Shown one piece after another: positions 1-6,510 of a DNA stretch of 14,849 nucleotides (the first letter of the stretch is position 1; each line of letters opens with the position of its first letter). Made by a program: the position numbers and the translations under genes. Under the pieces are notes generated by a model. That model was not told where the DNA came from and made no database searches. It saw only the letters and a list, made by a program, of their open reading frames with translations. Source of the stretch: an uncultured Eubacteriales bacterium (GTDB lineage: Bacteria > Bacillota > Clostridia > Oscillospirales > Oscillospiraceae); the NCBI GenBank assembly GCA_900556535.1, contig USPI01000015.1:1-14849 (forward strand), given 5' to 3'.

Positions 1-87
1 TGTAATCGTCGGCTTCACATATATTTCTTTATCATACCCTGCAATTGGATGGATCGTATTGGGGTTTGGGTGTTTTCCGTCTTTCAT
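1..87 (-). CDS. N-terminus of a Vat/CatB-type xenobiotic O-acetyltransferase (partial)
   Basis: Twenty-nine codons run from an ATG at 87 off the left edge. The translation contains HPNPNTIHPIAGYDKEIYVK, which matches the N-terminal signature of the hexapeptide-repeat (left-handed beta-helix) acetyltransferases of the Vat/CatB group: PNP, then YPI.G, then a .IKP/VKP strand. Family members transfer acetyl from acetyl-CoA to hydroxyls of streptogramin A or chloramphenicol; many chromosomal members have unknown substrates. A GAGG ribosome binding site lies 8 nt before the ATG. The stop of a gene fragment lies 5 nt upstream. The hexapeptide repeats and catalytic His are outside the window, so the substrate cannot be called, and whether the gene is intact is unknown. 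Confidence 0.6.
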   Translation of the reverse strand, partial: MKDGKHPNPNTIHPIAGYDKEIYVKPTIT

Positions 88-92
88 CTTAA

Positions 93-260
93 CTACCTCT
101 TCAATTTCCGATATTCCGAAACTCTCGCTTCATGATTGCCGGAGACATAGCAGCAGGGTGCGATTTTTACGGCTTCTTTCGCAAACGCATTCGCCTCATA
201 TTCGTGTTTTGTGCGCACAATAACGGCTGAGCAATCAAACTGCTCATAGCGTATTCTGAA
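93..260 (-). pseudogene. Chimeric gene fragment: ImmA-like piece joined to a metallophosphoesterase piece
   Basis: An open stretch of 55 codons with no start codon near its beginning (a TAA precedes it at 261-263) ends in TAG. The first half (YEQFDCSAVIVRTKHEYEAN) resembles the region around the EAN.FA motif of ImmA/IrrE-type metalloproteases. The second half (AVKIAP, then YVSGNHEARVSEYRKLK) contains the GNHE metal-binding motif of calcineurin-like phosphoesterases. Neither domain is complete and no normal gene has this arrangement, so it is read as the scar of two deleted genes. It directly precedes the acetyltransferase start. Both homologies rest on short motifs; the phosphoesterase half is the more convincing. 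Confidence 0.35.
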
Positions 261-460
261 TTACCCAGCCTGTCAAGGGACATGAGTAGTTGTACACGAA
301 AAAGTTACATCTTTTGAGCAGTTCAAATGGACAGGCATTTATGCTGTCGAGGATCATCCGTACCGGCATACACCGGTATTAGGGAAAAGAAATGCAGGCG
401 GCAATGGAGGAGATCCGCCGAAACCCACGGCAGTTCAAGCTTCCTGCATAAAGCAGAACA

Positions 461-490
461 CGGTGCAGTCCCTTTCGGGAGACTGCACCG
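461..490. terminator. Strong 10-bp hairpin, probable terminator
   Basis: CGGTGCAGTC and GACTGCACCG form a perfect 10-bp stem around a 10-base spacer. On the minus strand, in the direction of the DUF2828 gene, the stem is followed by TGTTCTGCTTT, a weak U-rich tail. On the plus strand no U tract follows. It probably backs up termination behind the DUF2828 gene, but could be part of a dispersed hairpin element. Confidence 0.45.
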
Positions 491-515
491 TATCCTACAT
501 AAAAAACCTCGTTAT

Positions 516-545
516 CCGCCTGTGTCTAATGGCGGTCTTATTTTT
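516..545 (+). terminator. Short hairpin with T-rich tail
   Basis: CCGCC at 516-520 pairs with GGCGG at 531-535 and is followed on the plus strand by TCTTATTTTT. On the minus strand the same stem lies just after the DUF2828 stop, with TTTTTT about nine bases later (501-506), so it may act in both directions. The 5-bp stem is short. Confidence 0.4.
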
Positions 546-547
546 CT

Positions 548-1999
548 TCACGCGGCGATGCGGGCGTAGCGCGGAGTGTCAACGGCGCTCAGCATGAAGC
601 CGTAGGGGTCGAGCCGGCCGCTCGTGGCCATCGAGAACACGCGCGGGCTGCATCCGGATACGAGCGCGGCGCCGCAATCGGAGATGCGCACGGGCTGCTG
701 CTCGCTGCGGCTGTCAACGTTCCAGAAAACAAGCTCGGGCAGCCTGTAGCCCGCCTGCGCATAGCATGCGGCGGCGGCCTCGAAATTCGTCGCGGACGCA
801 TTTTGCGCGCAGCAGTCAAACTCCATGTCGGAGATGATGTACAGCCGCGCGGGCAGCTCCTCACGGCTCGCGCCGTTTTCAAGCGCGCTGCGCAGTATGA
901 GGTCGAAAACCGCCTCGATATCCGTGTTCGCGCACTCATCAAAGCTGCTGCAATAGCGCACCTTGTCCACAATATCCCGACCCTTTATCTCCACAAGGCG
1001 CGGAGTTTCGGAGAAGGTGATGAAATGGTTATGAAACGCGCCCCTGCTGCGCTCGGCAAAGTATATCGCCAGCGACTGCGCGACCGCCGCGGGAGTCGGG
1101 TTGCTGTTCCAATACATCGAGCCAGAGCCGTCGGCAACGACAAGCGCGTTTTCGTCCGCGGTGAAGTCCTCAAGCGCGCGCCACGCCGCGTCAAGAGAGA
1201 GCCGCTCCTCCTCGGTGCAGTCATAGCAGTGCTCGACAAGCTCATACGGAAGGAGCGTGCCCGTGTGCAGTGTGCACTCTCCGCGCGAGACGAGGCGCAA
1301 ATACTCGCAGTAGCGCTCGCCGTCGTTGCGCAGGAACGCCTTGCGGTACTTGAGCATCGCCTTGGACGGCTGCTTTGAGTAGTCAAAGCCGTAATCCCCC
1401 ACGCGCAGGTTGTTTTCGATGATGCGTATCCCGGCGCGCAGAGCGGAAAGCGCCTTGCGGTACTCTCGTTCGCTCAGCCCGAAGTGTCTTGCGATGCGCC
1501 GCGCCGTCACCGCCGTCTGCGCGTTTGAGGCGTTCACGGACGGCAGCCACTTTCCGAGCAGCGAGACCTCGCCGCCTGCCCCGAGCGCTGTGAGGTCTGC
1601 CTCAAGCTGAGCCCTCATAAGCTCCAGCGCCTGCATATGGCAGGGAGTGTCAAGCAGCACGAGCACATCGTCCCAGCGTCCGTAATCCGCGATATACGGA
1701 AGATTTCGCAAAACGGAGCGCGGCTCGTCAAAGGCAAGGCGGCGCAGAATGCTGCGGAAAACGCGGCGCTCTCCGAGACCGCCTCGCACGTCGCGGGCGT
1801 AGAATAATATCTTCATCGCAAGGTCGCCATCCTCCGCGTAGGCTCTGAAAAAGCGGCGGTAGATCTCATTCTCGTCGGCATGGCGCAGCGCACCAATGCT
1901 CGCAAAAAGATCCACGCAGTCCCTCCCGCTCGTGCGATAGGAAGCCGCGCCGTTTTCCGTGCGTGTCATATTTGCGGTTTTCTTCAGGGTCTGTAACAT
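548..1999 (-). CDS. DUF2828 family protein with vWA domain (Ro60/TROVE-like architecture)
   Basis: This is a 483-residue protein. The start is set at the ATG at 1999 because AAAAGGAGGT lies just upstream of it; an in-frame ATG at 2035 has no such site and overlaps an inverted repeat. The N-terminal helical region carries the signature RDVRGGLGERRVFR (about residues 69-82) and KQPSKAMLKYRKAF (about 209-222), both typical of DUF2828. The C-terminal von Willebrand A domain has a complete metal-ion-dependent adhesion site: DGSGS (290-294), the Thr of NTDIEAVF (359) and the Asp of IISDMEFD (391). A helical-repeat body plus vWA is also the build of Ro60/TROVE proteins, ring-shaped RNA chaperones that bind Y RNAs and damaged RNA; RNA binding here is inference. 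It sits downstream of two WYL regulators, separated by a terminator and a hairpin-rich spacer, suggesting induced expression. It is predicted cytosolic, with no signal peptide or membrane segment. Confidence 0.85.
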   Translation of the reverse strand: MLQTLKKTANMTRTENGAASYRTSGRDCVDLFASIGALRHADENEIYRRFFRAYAEDGDLAMKILFYARDVRGGLGERRVFRSILRRLAFDEPRSVLRNLPYIADYGRWDDVLVLLDTPCHMQALELMRAQLEADLTALGAGGEVSLLGKWLPSVNASNAQTAVTARRIARHFGLSEREYRKALSALRAGIRIIENNLRVGDYGFDYSKQPSKAMLKYRKAFLRNDGERYCEYLRLVSRGECTLHTGTLLPYELVEHCYDCTEEERLSLDAAWRALEDFTADENALVVADGSGSMYWNSNPTPAAVAQSLAIYFAERSRGAFHNHFITFSETPRLVEIKGRDIVDKVRYCSSFDECANTDIEAVFDLILRSALENGASREELPARLYIISDMEFDCCAQNASATNFEAAAACYAQAGYRLPELVFWNVDSRSEQQPVRISDCGAALVSGCSPRVFSMATSGRLDPYGFMLSAVDTPRYARIAA

Positions 2000-2035
2000 G
2001 GGAAGGACCTCCTTTTCGAATAAAACAGTACGCAA

Positions 2036-2168
2036 GGGCGCATATTCTTCTTATGCGCCCCGCGGCAGGGCGGATATCAAAGCACGGTTAAATAGCGAAA
2101 TATAAATTCCTCTGACTCGTTATCGGCATTGCTGTCTGTGCTTTTTCCGGAGGGGCGTGCCCCCCCAG
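2036..2168 (-). promoter_or_regulatory. Hairpin-rich leader or candidate small RNA upstream of the DUF2828 gene
   Basis: In the minus direction this spacer contains, in order: a 9-bp GC stem (2147-2168, with GU pairs, four-base loop); a 7-bp long-range pairing AAAGCAC/GTGCTTT (2138-2144 with 2079-2085) enclosing 52 nt; and a perfect 9-bp inverted repeat GGGCGCATA/TATGCGCCC (2052-2060 with 2036-2044) just before the ribosome binding site. A TGGTATTTT extended -10-like element lies upstream at about 2183-2191. It could be an operator for the WYL proteins, a regulated 5' leader, or a Y-RNA-like transcript. No bacterial Y RNA tRNA-like module (T-loop GTTCGA) was found, so an RNA gene is not claimed. 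Confidence 0.4.
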
Positions 2169-2216
2169 ATGCGCCCTGCAATGATAAAATACCATGCCCG
2201 GCGGCATTTTTCATGG

Positions 2217-2262
2217 AAAAAAAGTTGCGAACTCTCCTTTTTCGGGAAAAGTCCGCAATTTT
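2217..2262 (-). terminator. Intrinsic terminator after the WYL pair
   Basis: On the minus strand, directly after the stop of the second WYL gene, TTGCGGACTTTTCC pairs with AGGAGAGTTCGCAA (about 13 bp with GU pairs), followed by a run of seven T. It separates transcription of the WYL pair from the DUF2828 gene, so the latter needs its own promoter or readthrough. A plus-strand T tract on the other side makes it potentially bidirectional. Confidence 0.8.
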
Positions 2263-2267
2263 TTCGT

Positions 2268-3182
2268 TTATTTTCTTTCTTGCAGCTCAAGCTGGCGCTC
2301 TATGCGCCCGCGCAGCAGCTCGGCAATGCTCTCCGGCTGCGTCACCCGCAGCACCGGCCCGAAGGACAAAATGCGAATGAGCATCTCCGTCTCGTCGCTC
2401 GCCCTGTATTTGAGCTTTATGCGATAGTGCCCCTCTCCGAGAAAAACGGTCTCCTTTTCCATGTCGGAAAAATGCAGCATCGCCCGCTCAAGCGCCTTGC
2501 GCGTGTCGTAAAGCTCCATGACGAGCGTTTTCACGCGCTCGCGCGGGGCGCGGTATTCCTCCGCCCTGTATTTTCCGAGAAGCTGCACGGAGTCTATGCG
2601 CGAGAGGTTAACGGTCACCGCCCTGCCGCGCGATTGGGCGATGAGGCGGAATTTATCGTCCTTTGAGGAGTATTCCAGCCTGTACGGAATGCACACGCTG
2701 CAATTCCTGCCGCCGGTGCGGTCACGATAGCGCACGCGCAGCCGCCGCTTTTCCCGCATTGCCCGCAGGATAGCGCGAAAATGCTTTATATACCGCGCGT
2801 CGGAGTAATCGTCGCCGTCGGCATAGCGGTCAAAATACACGAACTGCCGCGGCTCGAAAAGCGGCTCGACGTCCTCAAGCCCCTCCACCGACGGCTCAAA
2901 GAGCCTGATGCGCGCATCGAGAAGAAGCGCCTTGAGCCACTGCTTTTCCAAGGTGGCGAGCGGCACGTGCGGCGCGGCGCGAAGCGGAGTATAGAGCTTT
3001 TCCGTCAAAAGCGGCCAGCTTCCGTCGGTGAGCTTTGCCGGTATCGTCACGACGCTCTCGCCGAAGGCATTTTCAGCGACCGTGCGCGTAAGCTCCTCCC
3101 GCGTGAGACCTCCCTCCGCGGCCTTTTCGAGAATTTCGGAAACGGTCTTAAAATACAGGCCGTAGACCTCGGAGAATATCAC
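2268..3182 (-). CDS. WYL domain-containing regulator (second of pair)
   Basis: A 304-residue protein starting with GTG at 3182, inside the TGA of the preceding WYL gene (GTGA overlap); GGGAGGTGAGG lies just ahead, so the pair is translationally coupled. Residues about 132-205 form a WYL-type SH3-like ligand-binding domain: RVRYRD, then CIPYRLEYSSKDDKFRLIAQ, then VNLSRIDSVQLLG. The diagnostic Trp-Tyr-Leu is replaced by Phe-Arg-Leu, so it is a divergent member. The N-terminal 130 residues have no clear helix-turn-helix, so it may act as a non-DNA-binding partner of the upstream WYL protein. WYL domains sense nucleotides or nucleic acid ligands and often control stress and defence genes; which ligand acts here is unknown. 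Confidence 0.8.
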   Translation of the reverse strand: MIFSEVYGLYFKTVSEILEKAAEGGLTREELTRTVAENAFGESVVTIPAKLTDGSWPLLTEKLYTPLRAAPHVPLATLEKQWLKALLLDARIRLFEPSVEGLEDVEPLFEPRQFVYFDRYADGDDYSDARYIKHFRAILRAMREKRRLRVRYRDRTGGRNCSVCIPYRLEYSSKDDKFRLIAQSRGRAVTVNLSRIDSVQLLGKYRAEEYRAPRERVKTLVMELYDTRKALERAMLHFSDMEKETVFLGEGHYRIKLKYRASDETEMLIRILSFGPVLRVTQPESIAELLRGRIERQLELQERK

Positions 3183-4399
3183 CTCGCCTCACCTCCCGCG
3201 TAAAGCTCCGCCATGCGGTTCAGGTCGTCGTAAAAGCGCTTTCTTGCAAATTCGTTGTCGCTTTCAAAGCTTATTATGCGCCCGATGAAGCTTCGCACCC
3301 ACGGCAGAAGCTCCAGCGCGTCGTACACGTCGGCGGTGAATTTATAGGTGTGCCCGTCAAGGCGCTCAATGCGCCCGCAGCGCTTTTCCCGCTCAAGGCG
3401 CTCGACTATGAAGTCCTCGCCGTCATCAACGCGCACGGTCATTTCGACATGATCCATGCCGCAGTCCGTGCCCACGGAAACGCCCCAGAGATTTTCTGCC
3501 AGGCGCTCGGCAAAGCCCTCGTACCGCTCATGGCGCTCCTCGTATTCCCCCGCCCGCAGCTCGCGGATATTGTCAAGGCGGAAAAACATCGGCTTGCGCT
3601 GCTCGCCGCAATACGCCAGAAGATACTCGCGTCCGGTCTGGGTGCTGACGTAAATGCGCAGGGGGTAAACAAGGTATCGCGCGTCTCCGAAGAGCGTAAG
3701 CTCGACGCTGCGCTTTTCCTTCATGGCGCAGACGGCGTCAAAAAGCACCTGCGTGTCGAGAGTGTGCAGAAGATAATGATGCTTAAAGCGAAAATGCTCG
3801 CTCACGCGTGGCAGGCGGTCGAGGATATACGAGCCTATGACGCCGAAGGGCGCCTCCTCGGAGAAAAACGCCGCGGCGCTCTCCCACGAGGATAAGCTAA
3901 CATCATCCTCGGCGAGGCGATAGTACAGTCCCCTGCCCTTTTTTTCGGCCGTGACGATGCCCATGCCCTCGTATTCGCGCAGCTTTTTGCGCACGGTGGA
4001 CTCATCGAGGGCAAAGGGTGTATTTGTGTGCGAAAGCAGCTCCGAAACGCCGTCGGTCAGCTCCCTTATGCTTTTTGCGCTCTTATCCGAAAGCAGGTCG
4101 AGGATGCAGAAATGCAGCACGATGTCCCTGTCGGTGAAGCTCTTGGCCTTCCACGCGCCGTAAAGCGGATTGAAGGTCACGCTGCGGTTATCCACGGCTA
4201 TAAAGACGCTTTTGCCCTCGGCACTGCGGCGGAACGCCATGCAGCCGCCCAGCCAGCTCTCTATTCTGCGGCGCTCGTCGTCATAGCTGCGCGCGCTTTT
4301 GTCCGTGAAAGCCTCGCGGCTTTTGAAGCCGTAGACGTAAAATTCACGCATATAGCCGCGGATTTTTTCGAAGCTCTTTATAAGCTCTCGGTAGGCCAT
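3179..4399 (-). CDS. WYL domain-containing transcriptional regulator (first of pair)
   Basis: A 406-residue cytosolic protein with an ATG at 4399 and a purine-rich GAGGGGGGCGAGG ahead. Residues about 90-165 look like a winged helix-turn-helix (ILDLLSDKSAKSIRELTDGV, then LDESTVRKKLREYEGMGIV). Residues about 215-285 form a WYL domain with VYPLRIYVSTQTGREYLLAY and MFFRLDNIREL; here the motif reads EYLLAY in place of WYL. Residues about 310-385 match the C-terminal WCX extension. This is the usual layout of DeoR/YafY-like WYL regulators, longer here because of an N-terminal helical extension. It is the first gene of a two-gene WYL operon placed ahead of the DUF2828 gene on the same strand, the likely regulatory target. 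It is transcribed from the 4431-4439 promoter, divergently from hflX. Confidence 0.85.
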   Translation of the reverse strand: MAYRELIKSFEKIRGYMREFYVYGFKSREAFTDKSARSYDDERRRIESWLGGCMAFRRSAEGKSVFIAVDNRSVTFNPLYGAWKAKSFTDRDIVLHFCILDLLSDKSAKSIRELTDGVSELLSHTNTPFALDESTVRKKLREYEGMGIVTAEKKGRGLYYRLAEDDVSLSSWESAAAFFSEEAPFGVIGSYILDRLPRVSEHFRFKHHYLLHTLDTQVLFDAVCAMKEKRSVELTLFGDARYLVYPLRIYVSTQTGREYLLAYCGEQRKPMFFRLDNIRELRAGEYEERHERYEGFAERLAENLWGVSVGTDCGMDHVEMTVRVDDGEDFIVERLEREKRCGRIERLDGHTYKFTADVYDALELLPWVRSFIGRIISFESDNEFARKRFYDDLNRMAELYAGGEAR

Positions 4400-4430
4400 G
4401 CCCTCGCCCCCCTCTCGTGTGTCTTATGAA

Positions 4431-4439
4431 ACTATACCA
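4431..4439 (-). promoter_or_regulatory. Extended -10 promoter for the WYL pair
   Basis: The minus strand reads TGGTATAGT, a good extended -10 element, giving a transcript start about 25 nt before the ATG at 4399. No good -35 hexamer is seen at the expected distance, so activation or reliance on the TGn element is likely. Confidence 0.5.
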
Positions 4440-4475
4440 CAGCCGAGCATGCCGCGCATTAGTTTTTCGTTTTTC

Positions 4476-4504
4476 GTGACATTTCGGCGCAGATTTGATA
4501 TACT
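4476..4504 (+). promoter_or_regulatory. hflX: Sigma-A promoter for hflX-yigZ
   Basis: GTGACA (4476-4481), a 17-base spacer, then TATACT (4499-4504) with a TGn extension just before it. The predicted transcript start is near 4511. It is oriented away from the WYL promoter, so the two share a compact divergent control region. Confidence 0.7.
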
Positions 4505-4535
4505 GTGTCCGAAACTTGATTAAGGACTGATAACA

Positions 4536-5834
4536 ATAGAAGCAAACGATATAAAAATTGAACGCGCCGTCCTCGCGGGACTTTCGGCGGCGTCCATGGA
4601 TGCGAGCGAGCGCTCCACGGACATCTCCATGCAGGAGCTTGCCGCCCTTGTCGAGACCGCCGGCGGCGAGTGCATCGGTATGCTCGTGCAAAACCGCCCG
4701 ACTCCCGACCCGCGCAGCTTCATAGGCGACGGCAAGGTCGCGGAGCTCAAGGACTTCATCGAAATGAACGACTGCAACCTCGCGGTTTTCGACAATGAGC
4801 TGTCGCCCTCGCAGATGCGTGTGCTGTCCGAGGAGCTCGGCGTCAAGGTGCTTGACCGCTCCGGTCTCATTCTCGACATTTTCGCCCAGCGCGCACAGAC
4901 CCGCGAGGGTCAGTTGCAGGTCGAGCTTGCGCAGTATAAATACCTGCTGCCGCGCCTGACGGGTATGTGGACACATCTTGTCCGCCAGACCGCAGCCGGC
5001 GGCTCATCGCCCATCGGCACGCGCGGCCCCGGCGAAACTCAGCTCGAGACCGACCGCCGCCACATCCGCAGGAAGATACAGAAGCTCGAGGAGGAGCTTG
5101 CCGCGGTGCGCAAGATACGCTCCACGCAAAGGCGCAAGCGCGAGAAAAACGACGTGCCGGTCGTGGCGCTCGTGGGCTACACAAACGCCGGAAAATCGAC
5201 GCTTTTAAACTGCCTGACCGACGCCGGCATCCCCGCAAACGACCGCCTTTTCGACACCCTCGACACCACCACGCGCAAGCTGCGGATAGACGATCTGACG
5301 GAGGTGCTCATCTCCGACACCGTCGGCTTTATCCGCAAGCTGCCGCACCACCTCGTCGAAGCGTTCAAGGCGACGCTTGAAGAGCTCAGCTACGCGGACG
5401 TGCTGCTGCACGTTATCGACATCTCAAACCCCGACTGGGAGGAGCAGGCGCGAGTCGTCGATGAGCTCATCACCCAGCTCGGAGCGCAGCAGACGCCCTG
5501 CCTGCGCGTGTACAACAAATGCGACGCCTACCTCGGCATACTGCCGCACGGCGAGGACTGCGTCTGCCTCTCGGCAAAGTCCGGCGAGGGCGTGCAGGAG
5601 CTTGTCAAAAAGCTTTCGACCATCCTCGACAGGGGCAGCCGCCGCGTGAGCCTGCTCATACCATATTCAGACGCCGGCATAACCGACCTTCTCAACCGCG
5701 AGGCGTCGATCGAGCGCCTTGAATACACCGACGGCGGCATCGAGGCCGACGTCACCGTACCGCCGGAGATATTCGGCAGGATAAAAAAATATATCCCCGG
5801 CTACACGGAGCCTAAGGAGGACTGGGAGGATTGA
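4536..5834 (+). CDS. hflX: GTPase HflX, ribosome-splitting factor
   Basis: HflX binds the 50S subunit and splits stalled or hibernating 70S ribosomes under stress. The translation has the N-terminal HflX domain, the linker GTRGPGETQLETDRR, a coiled-coil stretch, and a TRAFAC GTPase domain: G1 GYTNAGKST (214-222 in the 432-residue form), G3 DTVGF (261-265), G4 NKCD (327-330), G5 SAK (346-348). The first ATG is at 4596, but the frame stays open upstream to the stop at 4521 and encodes IKIERAVLAGL, the conserved first strand of the family. AAGGA at 4522-4526 points to ATA at 4536 (9-nt spacing) as the start; no ATG, GTG or TTG exists in this stretch. Family identity is certain; the start is inferred. 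The stop overlaps the yigZ start. Confidence 0.93.
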   Translation: MEANDIKIERAVLAGLSAASMDASERSTDISMQELAALVETAGGECIGMLVQNRPTPDPRSFIGDGKVAELKDFIEMNDCNLAVFDNELSPSQMRVLSEELGVKVLDRSGLILDIFAQRAQTREGQLQVELAQYKYLLPRLTGMWTHLVRQTAAGGSSPIGTRGPGETQLETDRRHIRRKIQKLEEELAAVRKIRSTQRRKREKNDVPVVALVGYTNAGKSTLLNCLTDAGIPANDRLFDTLDTTTRKLRIDDLTEVLISDTVGFIRKLPHHLVEAFKATLEELSYADVLLHVIDISNPDWEEQARVVDELITQLGAQQTPCLRVYNKCDAYLGILPHGEDCVCLSAKSGEGVQELVKKLSTILDRGSRRVSLLIPYSDAGITDLLNREASIERLEYTDGGIEADVTVPPEIFGRIKKYIPGYTEPKEDWED

Positions 5835-6457
5835 GCGAATATTTCATTCCCGCCGGAGACGGCGAGGCGGAATTTGTCGAAAAACGCTCGAGCTTTCTCG
5901 GTCATGTGAGATTTGTCGAAACCGAGGAGGCGGCACGGAACTTCATAAACGAGATGAAGAAAAAGCACTACGACGCGCGGCACAACTGCTGGTGCTACAT
6001 CATCCGCGATGGTGCGGTGCGCTACTCCGACGACGGCGAGCCGCAGGGCACCGCGGGGCTGCCGATGCTCGAGGTCTTTAAGCGCGAGGGCGTGGAAAAC
6101 GTCGTGTGCGTCGTGACGCGATATTTCGGCGGCGTGCTGCTCGGCACGGGCGGACTTCTTCGCGCCTACACGAAAAGCGCAAAGGACGCTCTGGATGCGG
6201 CGGGCATTGCCGCCGTGCGCCGCTGGGTAAAGACGCTTGTTGACTGTCCGTATTCGCTGCTTGAGAGGATAAAGCTCGAATGTCTCGCTCTCGGCGGCAG
6301 CGTGCAGGACACGGAATACGGCTCTGCCGTCACGCTGCATCTGCTTTTACCGGAAAAGAGCGCGGATGACTTTGCCTCGCGCGTCACGGAAATAAGCGCC
6401 GGAGCCTGCCGCGCCGTGAATTCCGGCGAGGAATTCATGCCGGTGAGAATCAAATAA
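5831..6457 (+). CDS. yigZ: YigZ/IMPACT family protein
   Basis: A 208-residue cytosolic protein. The start is TTG at 5831, overlapping the hflX TGA (TTGA), with AAGGAGG ten bases upstream, so translation is coupled. Residues 1-125 form the IMPACT (UPF0029) fold with the signature RYSDDGEPQGTAGLPML (64-80) and VTRYFGGVLLGTGGLLRAY (95-113). The C-terminal part, about 140-205, matches the DUF1949 ferredoxin-like domain. Bacterial YigZ has no firm biochemical role; the eukaryotic homologue IMPACT regulates Gcn2, and structural work suggested nucleic acid or ribosome-linked functions. The operon with hflX fits a translation-related role, but that is inference. Confidence 0.92.
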   Translation: MSEYFIPAGDGEAEFVEKRSSFLGHVRFVETEEAARNFINEMKKKHYDARHNCWCYIIRDGAVRYSDDGEPQGTAGLPMLEVFKREGVENVVCVVTRYFGGVLLGTGGLLRAYTKSAKDALDAAGIAAVRRWVKTLVDCPYSLLERIKLECLALGGSVQDTEYGSAVTLHLLLPEKSADDFASRVTEISAGACRAVNSGEEFMPVRIK

Positions 6458-6462
6458 AACGC

Positions 6463-6502
6463 AAACCGTCCCCTGTACGAAATGCACGGGGGACGGTTTT
6501 TT
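6463..6502. terminator. Bidirectional intrinsic terminator between yigZ and the dehydratase genes
   Basis: AACCGTCCCC and GGGGACGGTT form a near-perfect 10-bp stem followed by TTTTTT on the plus strand, just after the yigZ stop. On the minus strand the stem is followed by TTTGCGTTTTATTT and lies just after the stop at 6511, so it serves both convergent units. Confidence 0.9.
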
Positions 6503-6510
6503 ATGCTGTT

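Larger units (their letters stand above)
261..547. other. Non-coding stretch with hairpins and a possible decayed ORF tail
   Basis: No convincing gene is seen. On the plus strand a 19-codon ORF at 392-451 (MQAAMEEIRRNPRQFKLPA) has an AGGG seven bases ahead of its ATG and reads like the tail of a real protein, but it is interrupted upstream by a stop in the same frame. It is probably a remnant. Two hairpins follow and are listed separately. The base composition of 1-547 is visibly richer in A and T than the genes to its right, consistent with a different origin. Confidence 0.3.

Noticed and set aside
327..569. Plus-strand 80-codon frame next to the left edge
   Set aside because: It passes through the strong hairpin at 461-490 and into the DUF2828 gene; composition is not protein-like.
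803..1386. Long open frames antisense to and out of frame with the DUF2828 gene
   Set aside because: They are shadows of a GC-rich coding sequence; the minus-strand protein has clear domain motifs while these translate to arginine- and alanine-rich noise.
2036..2216. YrlA-type Y RNA with tRNA-like module
   Set aside because: No T-loop GTTCGA with flanking stem or D-arm pattern was found on either strand; kept only as an unclassified structured region.
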